Origin: Chara braunii
Taxonomy: Eukaryota > Streptophyta > Charophyceae > Charales > Characeae
DNA length: 31,035 nt
Direction: 5' to 3'
Assembly: GCA_003427395.1 (NCBI GenBank)
Contig: BFEA01000758.1
Span: 209,107-240,141 of the forward strand
Shown here: positions 10,490-20,046 of the stretch, piece by piece
Numbering within the stretch: the first letter of the stretch is position 1
How the letters are laid out: every line of letters starts with the position of its first letter
Translations under genes and position numbers: made by a program
The notes under the pieces: model-generated
The model's input: only the letters and a program-made list of their open reading frames with translations
Database searches by the model: none
Told to the model about the DNA's origin: nothing

Positions 10490-11460
10490 GGTACTGATCT
10501 GCCGCAGGTGTTTTCCTGCTATTGAAACTGCTGCTGAGGGTGGCTGCTATTGCTATGCTTGGCTGCAAAACTGCTGCGTTTTTTTCTCCTTTTTTTTCCT
10601 TTTCCCTTTTTCCCAGATTAGCTAGCCAGTGAATTCTGCTTGCAGGCAGTCCTGAGAAGGCGGGCTTGAATAAACAGTGGACTGGGTTGTCTTTGGGATG
10701 TGTGGGGATTGTCCCTATATTCCCATACTACCCCATGTGTATGACTATCTTCAGTTGATAAGGTAAAGATAGTCAGAACTCGGCAAGGAGGGGAAGGGAG
10801 GGGGTACGTACCGGTTCATTGTAGGGGTTAACATATTGACCTGGGTCTGCTGTTGCGTGGTATCGTGCCTCTGATGAGCTGCTGCTGCAATAGAAGGGTT
10901 GCAGACACTGGAACAGATTAGTGCGGCGCACAACTTATGTATTGCTGTGTCTGTGCTGGGCCATTGCAGCGTCACCTTGCTGCGGACCCTTGCTGTGTTT
11001 TGGCTGCACATAGCTGTGGGTTTAGAGGGGAGATGTGACTGAGGTTTTTCTCATCAGCAAAACAACGGGCGCTGTGGCCTAGCCGACTGCAGAACACGGG
11101 CAACTAGGAATGGTTGCACCGACTGCTGTTATGAGGAGGGTTGCTACTACGGACTGCTGATACAGGGGTTGTGTTACCGCTACTGTTTGAGTATGATAAG
11201 GGGTTGGTACTCAGCGCTCCTGTTAAGACACAACATCGGTTATTGGCTATTGTTGCCCCCAGTATATACTGTTTGGGTCTGGTCACAACACTCTAAAGTG
11301 CTGCTGCTACTAGTTACTACAATGGGCGGTTGCTGCAGCTTGTGAGGTTTGCTGTGTACTACTGCATTCCACTGCTGCTATTTACTGCATGTACCGTATA
11401 TTATTGCGCACTGCTGCGAGCTATTGCTAGCTGTTACAGATTGCTGCGCAGCGACGGTTG
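10490..11460 (+). repeat. Degenerate CTGCTG/TTGCTG-rich tract
   Basis: CTGCTG, TTGCTGC, CTGCTA and GCTACT words recur densely without a fixed register. The minus-strand copy has a similar word bias in its reverse complement at about 4840-5160. No open frame of interest was seen. It looks like an old, decayed triplet repeat inside the LTR family. Confidence 0.5.
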
Positions 11461-11574
11461 AGGCCCAGGGAGGTAATCAGACCGGACGAAAAGGGAGGTT
11501 GGTGCTGCAAGTGGGGGAGACGTCAGAGGGTGGGACTCAACGTTTTTTTTTTTTATCCAAGCTGCTACATTGGC

Positions 11575-11840
11575 CGCCATTGCGGGGCCCTCAGGCGCAT
11601 CAAGGCAACAAGGCCCTCTCACGCGAGTCTGAGCGTACCCTTCTCCCATCTGAGAGTCTGACATATGCTTTTTCCGCCTTTCCTACTTTCAGTCTGATCC
11701 TTTGGTTACGAAAGGAAGGGGGCAGGCGGGATTGCAACCCATAGGTCCGCGCCAAGGCCTCTGTGGGAGGTTGCCCCACCAATTGCGGGAGCTCTGCCGG
11801 AACCCAAGCGGGGTTCTGGAGGCAGGGAACTTCAGGTATA
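11575..11840 (+). other. Block conserved with 4385-4650
   Basis: This is the plus-strand partner of the minus-strand block, with CTCTCACGCGAGTCTGA near 11614, GGCGGGATTGCAACCC near 11725 and GGGAGCTCTGCCGGAAC near 11787. It is among the best-preserved pieces between the two diverged copies and lies just upstream of the hairpin array in both. Confidence 0.7.
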
Positions 11841-12071
11841 ACCTCGATAACCTGTGTGATCCCTTCCCCTACATTTTATCCCTGGGCTATCTGAACATAA
11901 CTATGTGAGGTTATTACTTCTTATTTTGGTTATGTCTGTCAGGACATGCATCTTGAAAGTAAATGAACAAGTATGTGTGAGGTCAGATATTACTGGGTGA
12001 ATGCAGACAAAGATGAACCTGGGGGAAGGCGGGCTGAAGGTTGTTTTGCATGTTGACTGGGTCAAAACAAG

Positions 12072-13395
12072 GCTGAGCTCCCCTGTGTTGGTGTGGGCTC
12101 AGTGCTGTGTTTATTTTTGTGTGCTGGGCTGAATTGTGACTTTGAGGGTTGGATCGATTCCTATGTTGGACGGTTCAGTCGCTGTTTTTTTTGGCTGACT
12201 GTTGACTTTGAAGACTGGATCGATTCCTATGTTGGACGATTCAGTCGCTGTTTTCTTTGGGCTTTTTGAACAGGAGGACGGGCGCCCTATGTTGGGATGT
12301 GTCAGAATCCTGATGTTTATTTGTGGGTTGTTGAAAGCAGAGTTGGGGCTATTCTATGTTGCGTGGACCCAACTCTGTGTGTGTTTTTTCTGAGGGAGAT
12401 AAAGGCATAAGACTGGTCGTATCCCTATGTTGGGGCGGTTCAACCATGAGCCATGAATAGTAAAATCATCTGAAGTATACAACCTTGATATATTATACGA
12501 ACCTATATGGTCTGATAGACCGGGCGCCCTATGTTGGGGAGCCAGTCAGTAAGTCAGGTAGAACAAAGCAGCAGGTTGGCCGTATCCTTATGTTAGGGCG
12601 GTTCGACCTTATGCTCGTAATAATATAAAGGTCAAAGAGTTAGTACATATCTGCTTTTATTTTCCCTTCTAAACACAGGGCAGGGTTGGATGTCTCCCTA
12701 TGTTGAGTAGGTCTAACCATCTGTCTAATAAGAGAGAAATCTACAAAGTTTGTTCAAGTGCATTCACGGTTGTATAATCTGTCGTTGCGGAGGCTAGGCA
12801 TATCCCTATGTTGGGGTGTTTAGTCATCCGTTGTTATGGTAGTTCAAGCAGATCGGGCTGTATCCCTATGTTGGGGCAGTCTGGTCGCAATGCCTTACGT
12901 AATTAAATTGTTTAAGCAAGTACTAGGTCGTATCCTTATGTTAGGGCGGCCTGGTAGTACGCTCTTGTCCTTGAAGTGATGTAGGTTGGTCGTATCCCTT
13001 TGTTGGGGCGGCTCAACCACTTGTCGTTCGTATTTGGTTTTAGGCAGGTTAGGCTGTATCCCTATGTTGGGGCGGACTAATCCTTTGCCATATGTAACTT
13101 ATATAAGCTGGTTAGGCTGTATCCTTACGTTAGGGCAGCCTAGTTTATGCTTCATGTCGTTAGTCAGGCAGAAGCCAGGCATATCCTTTGGTTAGGGTGT
13201 CTGGTCATATGCCTTATGTCTTGGTTTATGTTGTGCCAGCTGTATCCTTATGTTAGGGCAGTTGGACATACGTTCTTTTGTCGTGTGTGGGCTGTATCCT
13301 TATGTTAGGGCAGTCCAATCGTGTGTACCCTTTACTTGTTTACTTAAGCAGACCAGCCATACCCTTATGTTAGGGCCTTGTCTAATCTTATGCCA
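12072..13395 (+). repeat. Array of ~19 covarying hairpins
   Basis: Units share a core TATCCCTATGTTGGGG or TATCCTTATGTTAGGG. The inner stem changes C:G to T:A together, around a TATGTT loop. Outer arms differ in every unit yet pair. Examples are GACTGGATCG/CGATTCAGTC (12213-12246), CAGAGTTGGG/CCCAACTCTG (12338-12377), GGCTAGGCA/TGTTTAGTC (12792-12825), GATCGGGCTG/CAGTCTGGTC (12851-12886), TACTAGGTCG/CGGCCTGGTA (12921-12956) and GGTTAGGCTG/CAGCCTAGTT (13110-13145). Cores at 12801, 12861, 12931, 12993, 13057, 13120, 13182, 13243, 13294 and about 13358 give a spacing near 62 bp. Earlier units (12072-12700) are more irregular. Many pairs are G:T, which suits RNA folding. The function is unknown. 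Confidence 0.85.
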
Positions 13396-13785
13396 TAGGA
13401 GAGGGGGATGCTAAAAGGGAAGAATAGAGTGACAAAACGAACTACTTGGCTGAATCCATGAGGGATTGTGAGAGATGTTTGCATTTGCATGATTGTAGGC
13501 TCTCACTTGGGGCATCTCTTGATAGAGTAGTTGTTGTAAATGTTCGCCGAGTGCTAGAGCCATAGGTAGGTAAGGTGGATGATGGGAGGGAAGCTTGGGA
13601 TGAGATAGGACTGACCCTGCTGGGGATTAGGGTCAGCATTGGTTCATGGTCTCATTCAGAAGGCATGCAGACCAGTGTTGAGCCTAACTTGCCAAACAGA
13701 TGTCAGAAGTAAGTCCCAAGTATAGTTTTGCTTTGCAGCTTGTTCCTCAACTTTGTATAATTCTTGGCAGCCTACTTTTCCTACA

Positions 13786-14055
13786 GGAAGCGCTGCCGAA
13801 ATTTCTGCAAATCTGAAGGAGTTAGTCATTTTTAAAGTCGTATAAACTCTGGGAAGACATTTTTCATACGGGAAGCGCTGCCGAAATTTCTGCAAATCTG
13901 AAGGAGTTAGTCATTTTTAAAGTCGTATAAACTCTGGGAAGACATTTTTCATACGGGAAGCGCTGCCGAAATTTCTGCAAATCTGAAGGAGTTAGTCATT
14001 TTTAAAGTCGTATAAACTCTGGGAAGACATTTTTCATACGGGAAGCGCTGCCGAA
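13786..14055 (+). repeat. 85-bp tandem repeat, three units
   Basis: GGAAGCGCTGCCGAAATTTC starts at 13786, 13871, 13956 and 14041, giving three 85-bp intervals. The right LTR has only one interval (28476 to 28561). This accounts for the 170-bp length difference between the two LTRs at this point. Confidence 0.95.
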
Positions 14056-14218
14056 ATTTCGCAAAATTAGAGGAGTTAGAATATTTTCAGTGAGGTAGAG
14101 GAGATAGGAGTATTCCTCACTTATGCTGAACCTAGGAGCAATTTCTCTTTGACCTGTGCTGTCGTGCAAGCTGTACGCTTATTTCGAAGGTCTGACTTGG
14201 TCAGCCTGACTACTCTTC

Positions 14219-14253
14219 TGTTATCACTGATAACAGTGTTATCACTGATAACA
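14219..14253. promoter_or_regulatory. Tandem palindromes TGTTATCA-C-TGATAACA
   Basis: Two perfect 17-bp palindromes (14219-14235 and 14237-14253) are spaced 18 bp centre to centre. A single one is conserved in the minus-strand copy. They are probably a U3 protein-binding site, since each half contains GATAA. The role is inferred. Confidence 0.5.
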
Positions 14254-15197
14254 GGTCGGTTGCCGGTTCGTCGGTACACGACTCAACCTTCCATTTTTTT
14301 CTGCCTCTCAACCTAAAGCCTTGTCCCTGACTGGTTTTCATGTTTCTTGGGTTTTCACCCAACTTCTTTATAAATGGCCATTTCTTGAGAACTGAGTATC
14401 TTTGTTTGGAATGGTGGGGGAATGGTTGGGCTTGTGTGCATAAGGCAGGGTATGAGTTGCATAAAGTTGGAAAGTTGACCCCCTTTAGTGTGTGCGTTGT
14501 TGTTTGACTCTTGTGTGTGATCACATGTATGTTTGAAGTATGTTGAATGAGTCTGATGTTCTGATTGTATTGAGTTCAGGCGGGCAAGCCACGTAAACTA
14601 TTGTGAGAGTGTACTATCGCACAACTCTTTGCCTGACTAATCTCCTTGTCTATGTATTGAGGCTAGGCTCACGCTTGCATAGCCCTCACCCGGCTGTGCG
14701 AGTGCACACCTATGCCCTTTCTGTATCCCTGTGTAACCTACCTAGGGGGACGATAAATGTATGAGCGTGAGTTTAAGTGTGGCAAGGGTGCGCGCGACTG
14801 TGGTCCTAAGGTTCGGTCGACCCCAGGGAAAGCCCGCGCGCGAACATGTAACGCTCTGAGCGCTGGGTTGCTTGGGCACCCGAATTGAGCCCTACCCACG
14901 CGCGACCCTTCGGGTGACTGGTCAAGTATTATGTGATGAGGCGGGGACCGCGCGAGAAGAGGAAGGATCCCTTCCCCTACTCCCGCGCAACCCACCTTTC
15001 CTTTTTTTTGAGTTCTGTAGACGGACGTTAGTCCTTGGGCCAGGAATTCAAGGTCCTTGTCAACAAGGACCCCGAACCAAACCCTGCGGCGGGGGATTTT
15101 TCTCCCGCACAGGGCCTAAGTGCCCTGCCCACCAGGCGACCTAACCGCAAGGCTAGGGGTGCCCTGTGGGCCGAACGGCGTGTCCTTCAGCCGTTCA

Positions 15198-15226
15198 ATA
15201 TCGTGAGGGGCGAGCCCCCACGATAT
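15198..15226 (+). other. Conserved LTR stem-loop
   Basis: ATATCGTG and GGGGC pair with GCCCC and CACGATAT around a GA loop, with one bulged A. It recurs in the right LTR (29719-29747) and in altered form in the minus-strand copy (1831-1858). Confidence 0.7.
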
Positions 15227-16261
15227 ATTCCTTCAGCCATTCAATATCGCGAAGATATTTCAGCGAACGCTTGAGTTGGACAACATTGCTGGTCGATATG
15301 GGAAGGCCTAGTACTCGCGCGGATTGTATTGAATCCGGCACGCGGCGCCGACCTGACTCCCACATCGAAGAGTTATGGGTCTGACGACAGAGACGGAATC
15401 GCATGATGGGCAACAACGCGAAGGAGTGCGTAAGGATTCCACGTTCGAGCGCTCAGGCGCGCCAAACGTCGGCCCGCTTAGGGACCAGACGTGGGATTTG
15501 TTTGTGCACGACTTCGTGCTAGCCTGCCTTTAAAGGGTATCGGGGCGGACTACGGGCTAAGCAGGGTCGCTCGCCCTGACTAAGGCCTTGGACCGCTTCC
15601 TTCTTAAAGCTTTAATGGTTGGGCGTTGTAGCCCGTGGCAGCCGTCAAAGTCAAGCCCCTTGATCTTTGGCTGCCACGACAGCTTGAAGTTGTCTACTCA
15701 ACCCCTCTGCACAGGGTGCAGAAGAGGGTGTGGTCCTCAACCGCTCATGGCGGTTGTCTAGCGCGGAGAGATTAACCCTTGAAGCGCTTGTCAACCGACA
15801 CTTGAGTGTGGAAGGAAACCCTTAAACCAACTGAGGGCCACCCAGGCTTGGACGCCACATAGTACCCCATCACTGCAATCATTTGTGTAAGCACGCATGA
15901 CTGGTTGGTATGAGAAGGCCGTGCGTTCGCGGGGTCCTTTATACTAAGTCCAGCGCGCAATGGCTACCTAGCGTTCGTGTCGAAGAGTTATGGGTCAGAT
16001 ACCAAAGGGACTGGGAGTTGTATTTTCTCTGTTTTGCTTGTGTGTGCGTGTGTGCGAGTTACTTGATTTTTGTTTTAGAGTGGTGTAGCGCGTGGTGTGC
16101 GTGAAGCATCCTAGTCGACCGACGTCAAGTCGAGCTTGGGACTTCAGGCCCCCAGTGTCGCCGACTTGTGTACGGGTTCAATTTCGGGCGTTGACCGCGC
16201 GTAACCCTTATGCTACAGCGAACGAGAAACGCCATCGGCTGGGCCACCTCTGCAACTGCAT

Positions 16262-16269
16262 TATAAAAG
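16262..16269 (+). promoter_or_regulatory. TATA box of LTR promoter
   Basis: TATAAAAG lies 233 bp before the LTR end, a usual position for an LTR core promoter. Transcription would then start near 16290-16300, leaving about 200 bp of R-U5. The right LTR keeps it (attataaaag near 30781-30790). The minus-strand copy has lost it. Confidence 0.55.
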
Positions 16270-16472
16270 CTTTCGCATGTGGTTGAGTAGCTCGGCGGGG
16301 ATACGCCCACCAAAGGGATGGTGACAGCTCCCGCTGGTGGAGGTAGCGGTGCCTCGCGTGGCCCTGTCCTGTCGTAGGGGCGCGTGAGAGGTACGGCTGG
16401 CGCACTCGGCCGGAGCGGCAACACGCTCTTCCGCGACAAGTCCTGCCAAATCCTGCGTGACGCGGCCGGGAG

Positions 16473-16489
16473 GGTCCCCGTGTGGGACC
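16473..16489 (+). other. Terminal LTR hairpin
   Basis: GGTCCC pairs with GGGACC around CGTGT, 13 bp before the LTR end. A longer version lies in the same place in the minus-strand copy. Confidence 0.5.
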
Positions 16490-16504
16490 GATGCGCTCGA
16501 CAGG

Positions 16505-16524
16505 TGGCGCCGTTGCCGGGAATC
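16505..16524 (+). other. Primer-binding site, tRNA-Asp type
   Basis: TGGCGCCGTTGCCGGGAATC is complementary, with one mismatch, to the 3' end of plant tRNA-Asp(GTC) including CCA (...CCCCGGCAACGGCGCCA). The tRNA sequence is from memory. The site starts two bases after the LTR's terminal CA, as expected for minus-strand priming. Confidence 0.9.
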
Positions 16525-16878
16525 TCGGCTGCCTACCGGGGTCCACAGTGAATGAACCCAGGTTAAGAGCAGGCTGATGATCCAGGCAAAAACGACAACC
16601 TTTGATGGAAAGATTTTTCTCTTTGACGATGATTCGAGTATGGTAGTTTTCTCAATGACACGTTAGATCTGTCTGCCTTGATTGTGAGTAAGGTCGGAAG
16701 TGTGCATTGTGTGTATCCGTTTCAGCGATAGGGTCAGAGTAATAATATAGACCGGATAGGTTACTTTAGTTAATAAAGATAGTAGTTGAATGGTGAAAGT
16801 AGGCAAGTTAGAGACTTGACGGCCGATTGTTTTGTTAAAAACTTTCGTCCCTCAACAGGTGTTTGAGAAAACGTAAAG
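16525..16878 (+). other. Leader between primer-binding site and gag
   Basis: This is a 354-bp non-coding leader. It ends in a pyrimidine-rich stretch and CAG (ctttcgtccctcaacag, to 16858) that could be a splice acceptor 20 bp before the gag ATG. A weak donor-like CAGGTTAAG lies near 16559. I see nothing else. Confidence 0.5.
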
Positions 16879-18148
16879 ATGGCGGACGCCGACGGAATCG
16901 AGCGGGGCCCGGGTGCTACACCTNNNNNNNNNNNNNNNNNNNNNNNNNNNNNNNNNNNNNNNNNNNNNNNNNNNNNNNNNNNNNNNNNNNNNNNNNNNNN
17001 NNNNNNNNNNNNNNNNNNNNNNNNNNNNNNNNNNNNNNNNNNNNNNNNNNNNNNNNNNNNNNNNNNNNNNNNNTCACTTCAACGGGGATAGAGTGTCCGA
17101 GTGGCTTGAGTTGCTGGAGCAGGTCACTAGTGAGGCGTCAGAAGCAGACAAATTCAAGTTGATGCCTAGGTATGTATGGTGGGAGCTTAGACCTGAGGTA
17201 ATGAAGGTAGCGGCCGGCGCAAATGGTGAGTGGGCAAAGTTTAAAGAGGAGATGCAGAGACGTTTCAAGTTAGGTGACGGCCTGCTCACCAAAGAAGACC
17301 TGGAAATGTTGAGACGGGACGAGTTCTCCACAGTGGGGGCCTTCGCCACGACGTTTGAGAAAATGGCAAAGAAAGTCCCAGGGTTGGCAGAAGAGGACCA
17401 GTGTGTCACTTTCCTAGGGCACTTCAAGAACTGGGAGGGCTTGTCGCTAACTAAGAAGGCGGCGCCAGGAAAGAAGCTCACTTGGGCTGCCATAAAGGAA
17501 GGCGTAATGGACGGAGAACTGGACCAGGTAGACATCTTCCAGATGAGGCAGGCTAGGAAGAAAAGGAAGGCTTTGGATGCCACCACGAGTGATGGACGTG
17601 ATTTCAAGAAAATGATAGAGGACGCGGTGGCCCAGCTCGACGCAGAGAAGGAGGCAAAAAGGAAAACCATGGCAGCGCCACATACCGTACGGAAAGCGAA
17701 AAAGGCAGTAGTACAGGAAGAAGAAGAAGAGGAAGAGGAAGAGCAGCCTGAGCCTGAAAAGCTGACTAAGGCTCAGAGGAAAGCAAGGAACTTGGCTCAA
17801 GGGGGCCAAGGCTCGGGGAGGGGACAGGTCCCGCAGGCTGTGGCAATGCCCCCTCCTGAGTCGTCCCATCAAGCTGCACCAGCACCCTATGGGCCGTGGC
17901 CAGGTTGTGGGCCTCCGAGTCATTGGCATGGACACTGTTCATACGCCCCGTGGGCCATGAGTGGGCCACATGGATTATGTGTCGGACCGTCAATGAGCGC
18001 GGCTTCCTGTGGATGCTCAGGACCCCAAGCCCAACAAGTAAGCCATCCAGCCCCACCGCCAACCCAACCCCAGCAGTCCGCCCCACAAGGGTCGCAAGGC
18101 AATCAAGGCGGTGGACGAGGACAGAACCAAGGATGGGGCCAAGGGTGA
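16879..18148 (+). CDS. gag: Gag polyprotein, N-terminal and capsid part
   Basis: This is the structural protein of the virus-like particle. The ATG at 16879 has A at -3 and G at +4. Frame 1 before the gap becomes frame 2 after it, which is meaningless because the 150-N gap length is arbitrary. After the gap the protein begins HFNGDRVSEWLELL, a Ty3-type capsid start, with aromatic positions in the WWELRPEV and EWAKFKEEMQRRF segments. It continues with a lysine-rich helix, a nine-Glu tract (about 17719-17745), a basic KAQRKARN segment and a Pro/Gln/Gly-rich tail. The frame ends at TGA 18146-18148, but it stays open beyond that stop and encodes the zinc knuckle. The TGA therefore separates capsid from nucleocapsid. 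It could be a CGA-to-TGA deamination or a readthrough stop. Confidence 0.85.
16924..17073. other. Assembly gap (150 N)
   Basis: A run of exactly 150 N replaces the start of the gag capsid region. The round number suggests an estimated gap. Confidence 0.98.
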
Positions 18149-19662
18149 GGAAATGGTGGCCGGGGAGGAAACGGCAGAGGGAACGGTGGTGGAAACTCTA
18201 CAGGCGGAGGAAATGGGGACTGGACTGCATCCGGAAGTCAGGGTGGTCAAGAAGGTGGAAGAGGCGCTGGCAGAGGTAGAATAGACTGGAGGAATGCCAT
18301 TTGTTGGCATTGTGGCCAGAAGGGCCACACTATCAAATTCTGCCACGTCCGGAGAAATGATGAAGACGAAGGGTTGATTAGTACCAATTACGATGGCGAC
18401 ATGTATAATAAGTATGGGTACTACATCGACCCTAAGACCCCAGGGGGCACAAGGAAAGAGGCCCTACGAAGGGCTGCGGCCGGTCCACCACAAGCTCCGC
18501 CAACCATGTTTAGGATTTGGCAAGAGAAGGAGGCTGAGCCGGACGTGAGGGTAGAAGAGATTGGGGAAAATGAGGAGGTGGAGCAAGTCAGGAAAGCTGG
18601 GATTATCAGGGAGGAGCCTATCATAATAGACTCAGACGATGAGAAAAGTCCGGCAGTGGAAGGAGGATGGTGGAGTGAGGCCCGGAGAACGATGGAGAAT
18701 ATGGAGGATTTGTTGGGCAAGGTCCGGCGATACCAAGGAAAGTTGGTAGAGTTGTGCGAGGAAGTTAAGGCGTGGCAAGGGCAAAGGCCACAAGTCTTTC
18801 TGTATGGGTCAGGATCGCAGGGGGCGCCCGCGAATATCCCGAATGTGTCTATCACAGGAGGGACTCCCAGATCAGGGATAAGTTTTAGGCCGCCATCACG
18901 ATCTGGGAGGGTAGCCCAGGCAGTCAGAACGAGAGCCAAGGGACCAGTGGGGTCAGGGCAGCCTGCCAAGGACGCTCCCGGACCAAGCGGAGAGAAGGAA
19001 GTTGTGGAACTCCCTAGGAATGAAGATGAGGAAGACGACCGCCTAAGGAACGAAGAGGACGAAAAGGCGGAGCAAAGAGCTAAGAAGAGGGGCATCGGGA
19101 CTTACACAGAGAAGGTCACCGAACCAAAGAAGAAGTATACAGTCAAGGTGGAAGAAGGGTTTGACGTGGAGGACATTATGGACCGAATTGTAGAAGGTCA
19201 TAATCACCTCATGAACCTGAAGGACGTCTTGGCATCAACACCAAGACTTAGAGATGAGCTCAAGGCTCGTCTAAGCAGGAAAATGGTGGCGAGTGTACAC
19301 TTAGGGGCCATAATCCCTAAGGAGGCTGAGTGGGCGGAAACCGGCACAAAAATGGACTGGAAGTCCGTGGCGTGCGGGTGTTTTGACGTTGTTATGAAGG
19401 GAAAGTCGTGCACGGCCATGATAGATGCAGGCGCAGAAATGAACCTTATTAAGGAGAAAGATGCATTGTGCCTGGGAATGGAGATAGACTGCTCCGACAA
19501 TGGCATTTTGGTGGGAGCGAATAGTCGGTCCATCTTTGTGGGGACCGCGTCCAAAGTAGTACTGGAGATCGGGAAGGTGAAGGTGAGGAGCTGTATCTTT
19601 GTAATGCCCGATCTCGATCACCCAATTTTACTGGGTCGATCATTTTTAAGCATGAAGGGACT
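18149..19662 (+). CDS. pro: Gag nucleocapsid and retropepsin-like protease
   Basis: This is open in the same frame as gag after its TGA. It has a Gly/Asn/Arg-rich stretch, then the zinc knuckle CWHCGQKGHTIKFC (CX2CX4HX4C, about 18307-18348), which binds RNA. A charged linker follows with EEPIIIDSDDE and a coiled-coil-like segment, then a retropepsin domain. The catalytic motif reads MIDAGAEMNLI (Asp at 19424-19426), so the usual D-T/S-G is D-A-G. The second hallmark, ILLGRSFLSM, is at about 19622-19654. The protease would cut the polyprotein as a dimer. The Ala in place of Thr/Ser may weaken it. The frame runs on to a stop at 19804, but the coding signal moves to the next frame near 19655-19662, so there is a 1-bp-type indel here. 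Confidence 0.85.
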
Positions 19663-20046
19663 ATGTTCTTGGTCGTGTGTGACCCAGTGTGCGACAACTA
19701 TGAAGTTGTCACGTGCCCGAACTCAGGGCCACGAAGCATCCAGAATCGACCCTGTCTTTGCTCCTACACGATTGAGGAGTCAGAAGAAGAGAGAAGAAGG
19801 CTAAGGGAAGTCGAGAGCGAAGGAGAGAGATCGCCAAAAGCAATAACCCTTAGCTTGGCAAGTATAGGCGACGCGATGGACATAGTAGCGACCTACGGGA
19901 TGGCGGATCCTACGGCCGCGGAGGCCTTGAGAGAAAAGGTGGTAGAGCAAATAGAAGCTGGGGAGATGAAACTGGTATATCGAGCGCCAGGAGGGACCAG
20001 CGGAGTGGTGGGGGTCCAACCTCAGGTCGCAACTAAGCCTTTTTAG
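19655..20046 (+). CDS. Protease-RT linker, frame-shifted piece of pol
   Basis: In frame 1 the sequence continues naturally from the protease end (MFLVVCDPVCDNYEVVTC) into an acidic, helical linker with EESEEERRRLREVESEGER and ALREKVVEQIEAGE. It stops at TAG 20044-20046, while the RT frame (frame 2) is open from 19970. A second indel must therefore lie between 19970 and 20046. The two shifts cancel, so protease and RT are in the same frame overall. No catalytic motif is present, and the piece is recognised by position only. Confidence 0.6.

Larger units (their letters stand above)
7201..12693 (+). mobile_element. Probable upstream (U3) extension of left LTR
   Basis: This non-coding stretch runs without a visible boundary into the left LTR. 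Its blocks appear in inverted order and orientation in 1094-6387: 7975-8110 matches 6010-6260, 8440-8530 matches about 5780-5870, and 11575-11840 matches 4385-4650. Two diverged copies therefore share long LTR-upstream DNA, which suggests a family LTR well over 5 kb. Against this, the right LTR lacks all of it, since direct homology starts only at 27384. Either the right LTR is internally deleted or this is a separate older insertion. The left limit is not determined. Confidence 0.45.
12694..16502 (+). mobile_element. Left (5') LTR, part shared with right LTR
   Basis: This aligns with 27384-31023 at offset 14690, changing to 14520 after two extra 85-bp units and 14521 after a 1-bp indel near 15010. 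It ends ...GCTCGACA, two bases before the primer-binding site. The shared part begins inside a hairpin unit (ctccctatgttgag), not at a TG, so 12694 is a homology limit rather than a proven LTR start. It carries the hairpin array, 85-bp repeats, paired palindromes, a conserved stem-loop and a TATA box. Confidence 0.85.

Noticed and set aside
12801-13395. Regular ~62-bp repeats resembling a CRISPR array
   Set aside because: The repeats are imperfect, the arms covary with each unit, there are no cas genes and the context is a eukaryotic retrotransposon LTR.
14210-14524. 104-residue minus-strand frame also found at 28730-29044
   Set aside because: Identical only because the two LTRs are identical there. 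It spans the palindromes and has no recognisable domain.
17074-17670. 198-residue minus-strand frame opposite gag
   Set aside because: Shadow of the gag frame. No independent features.
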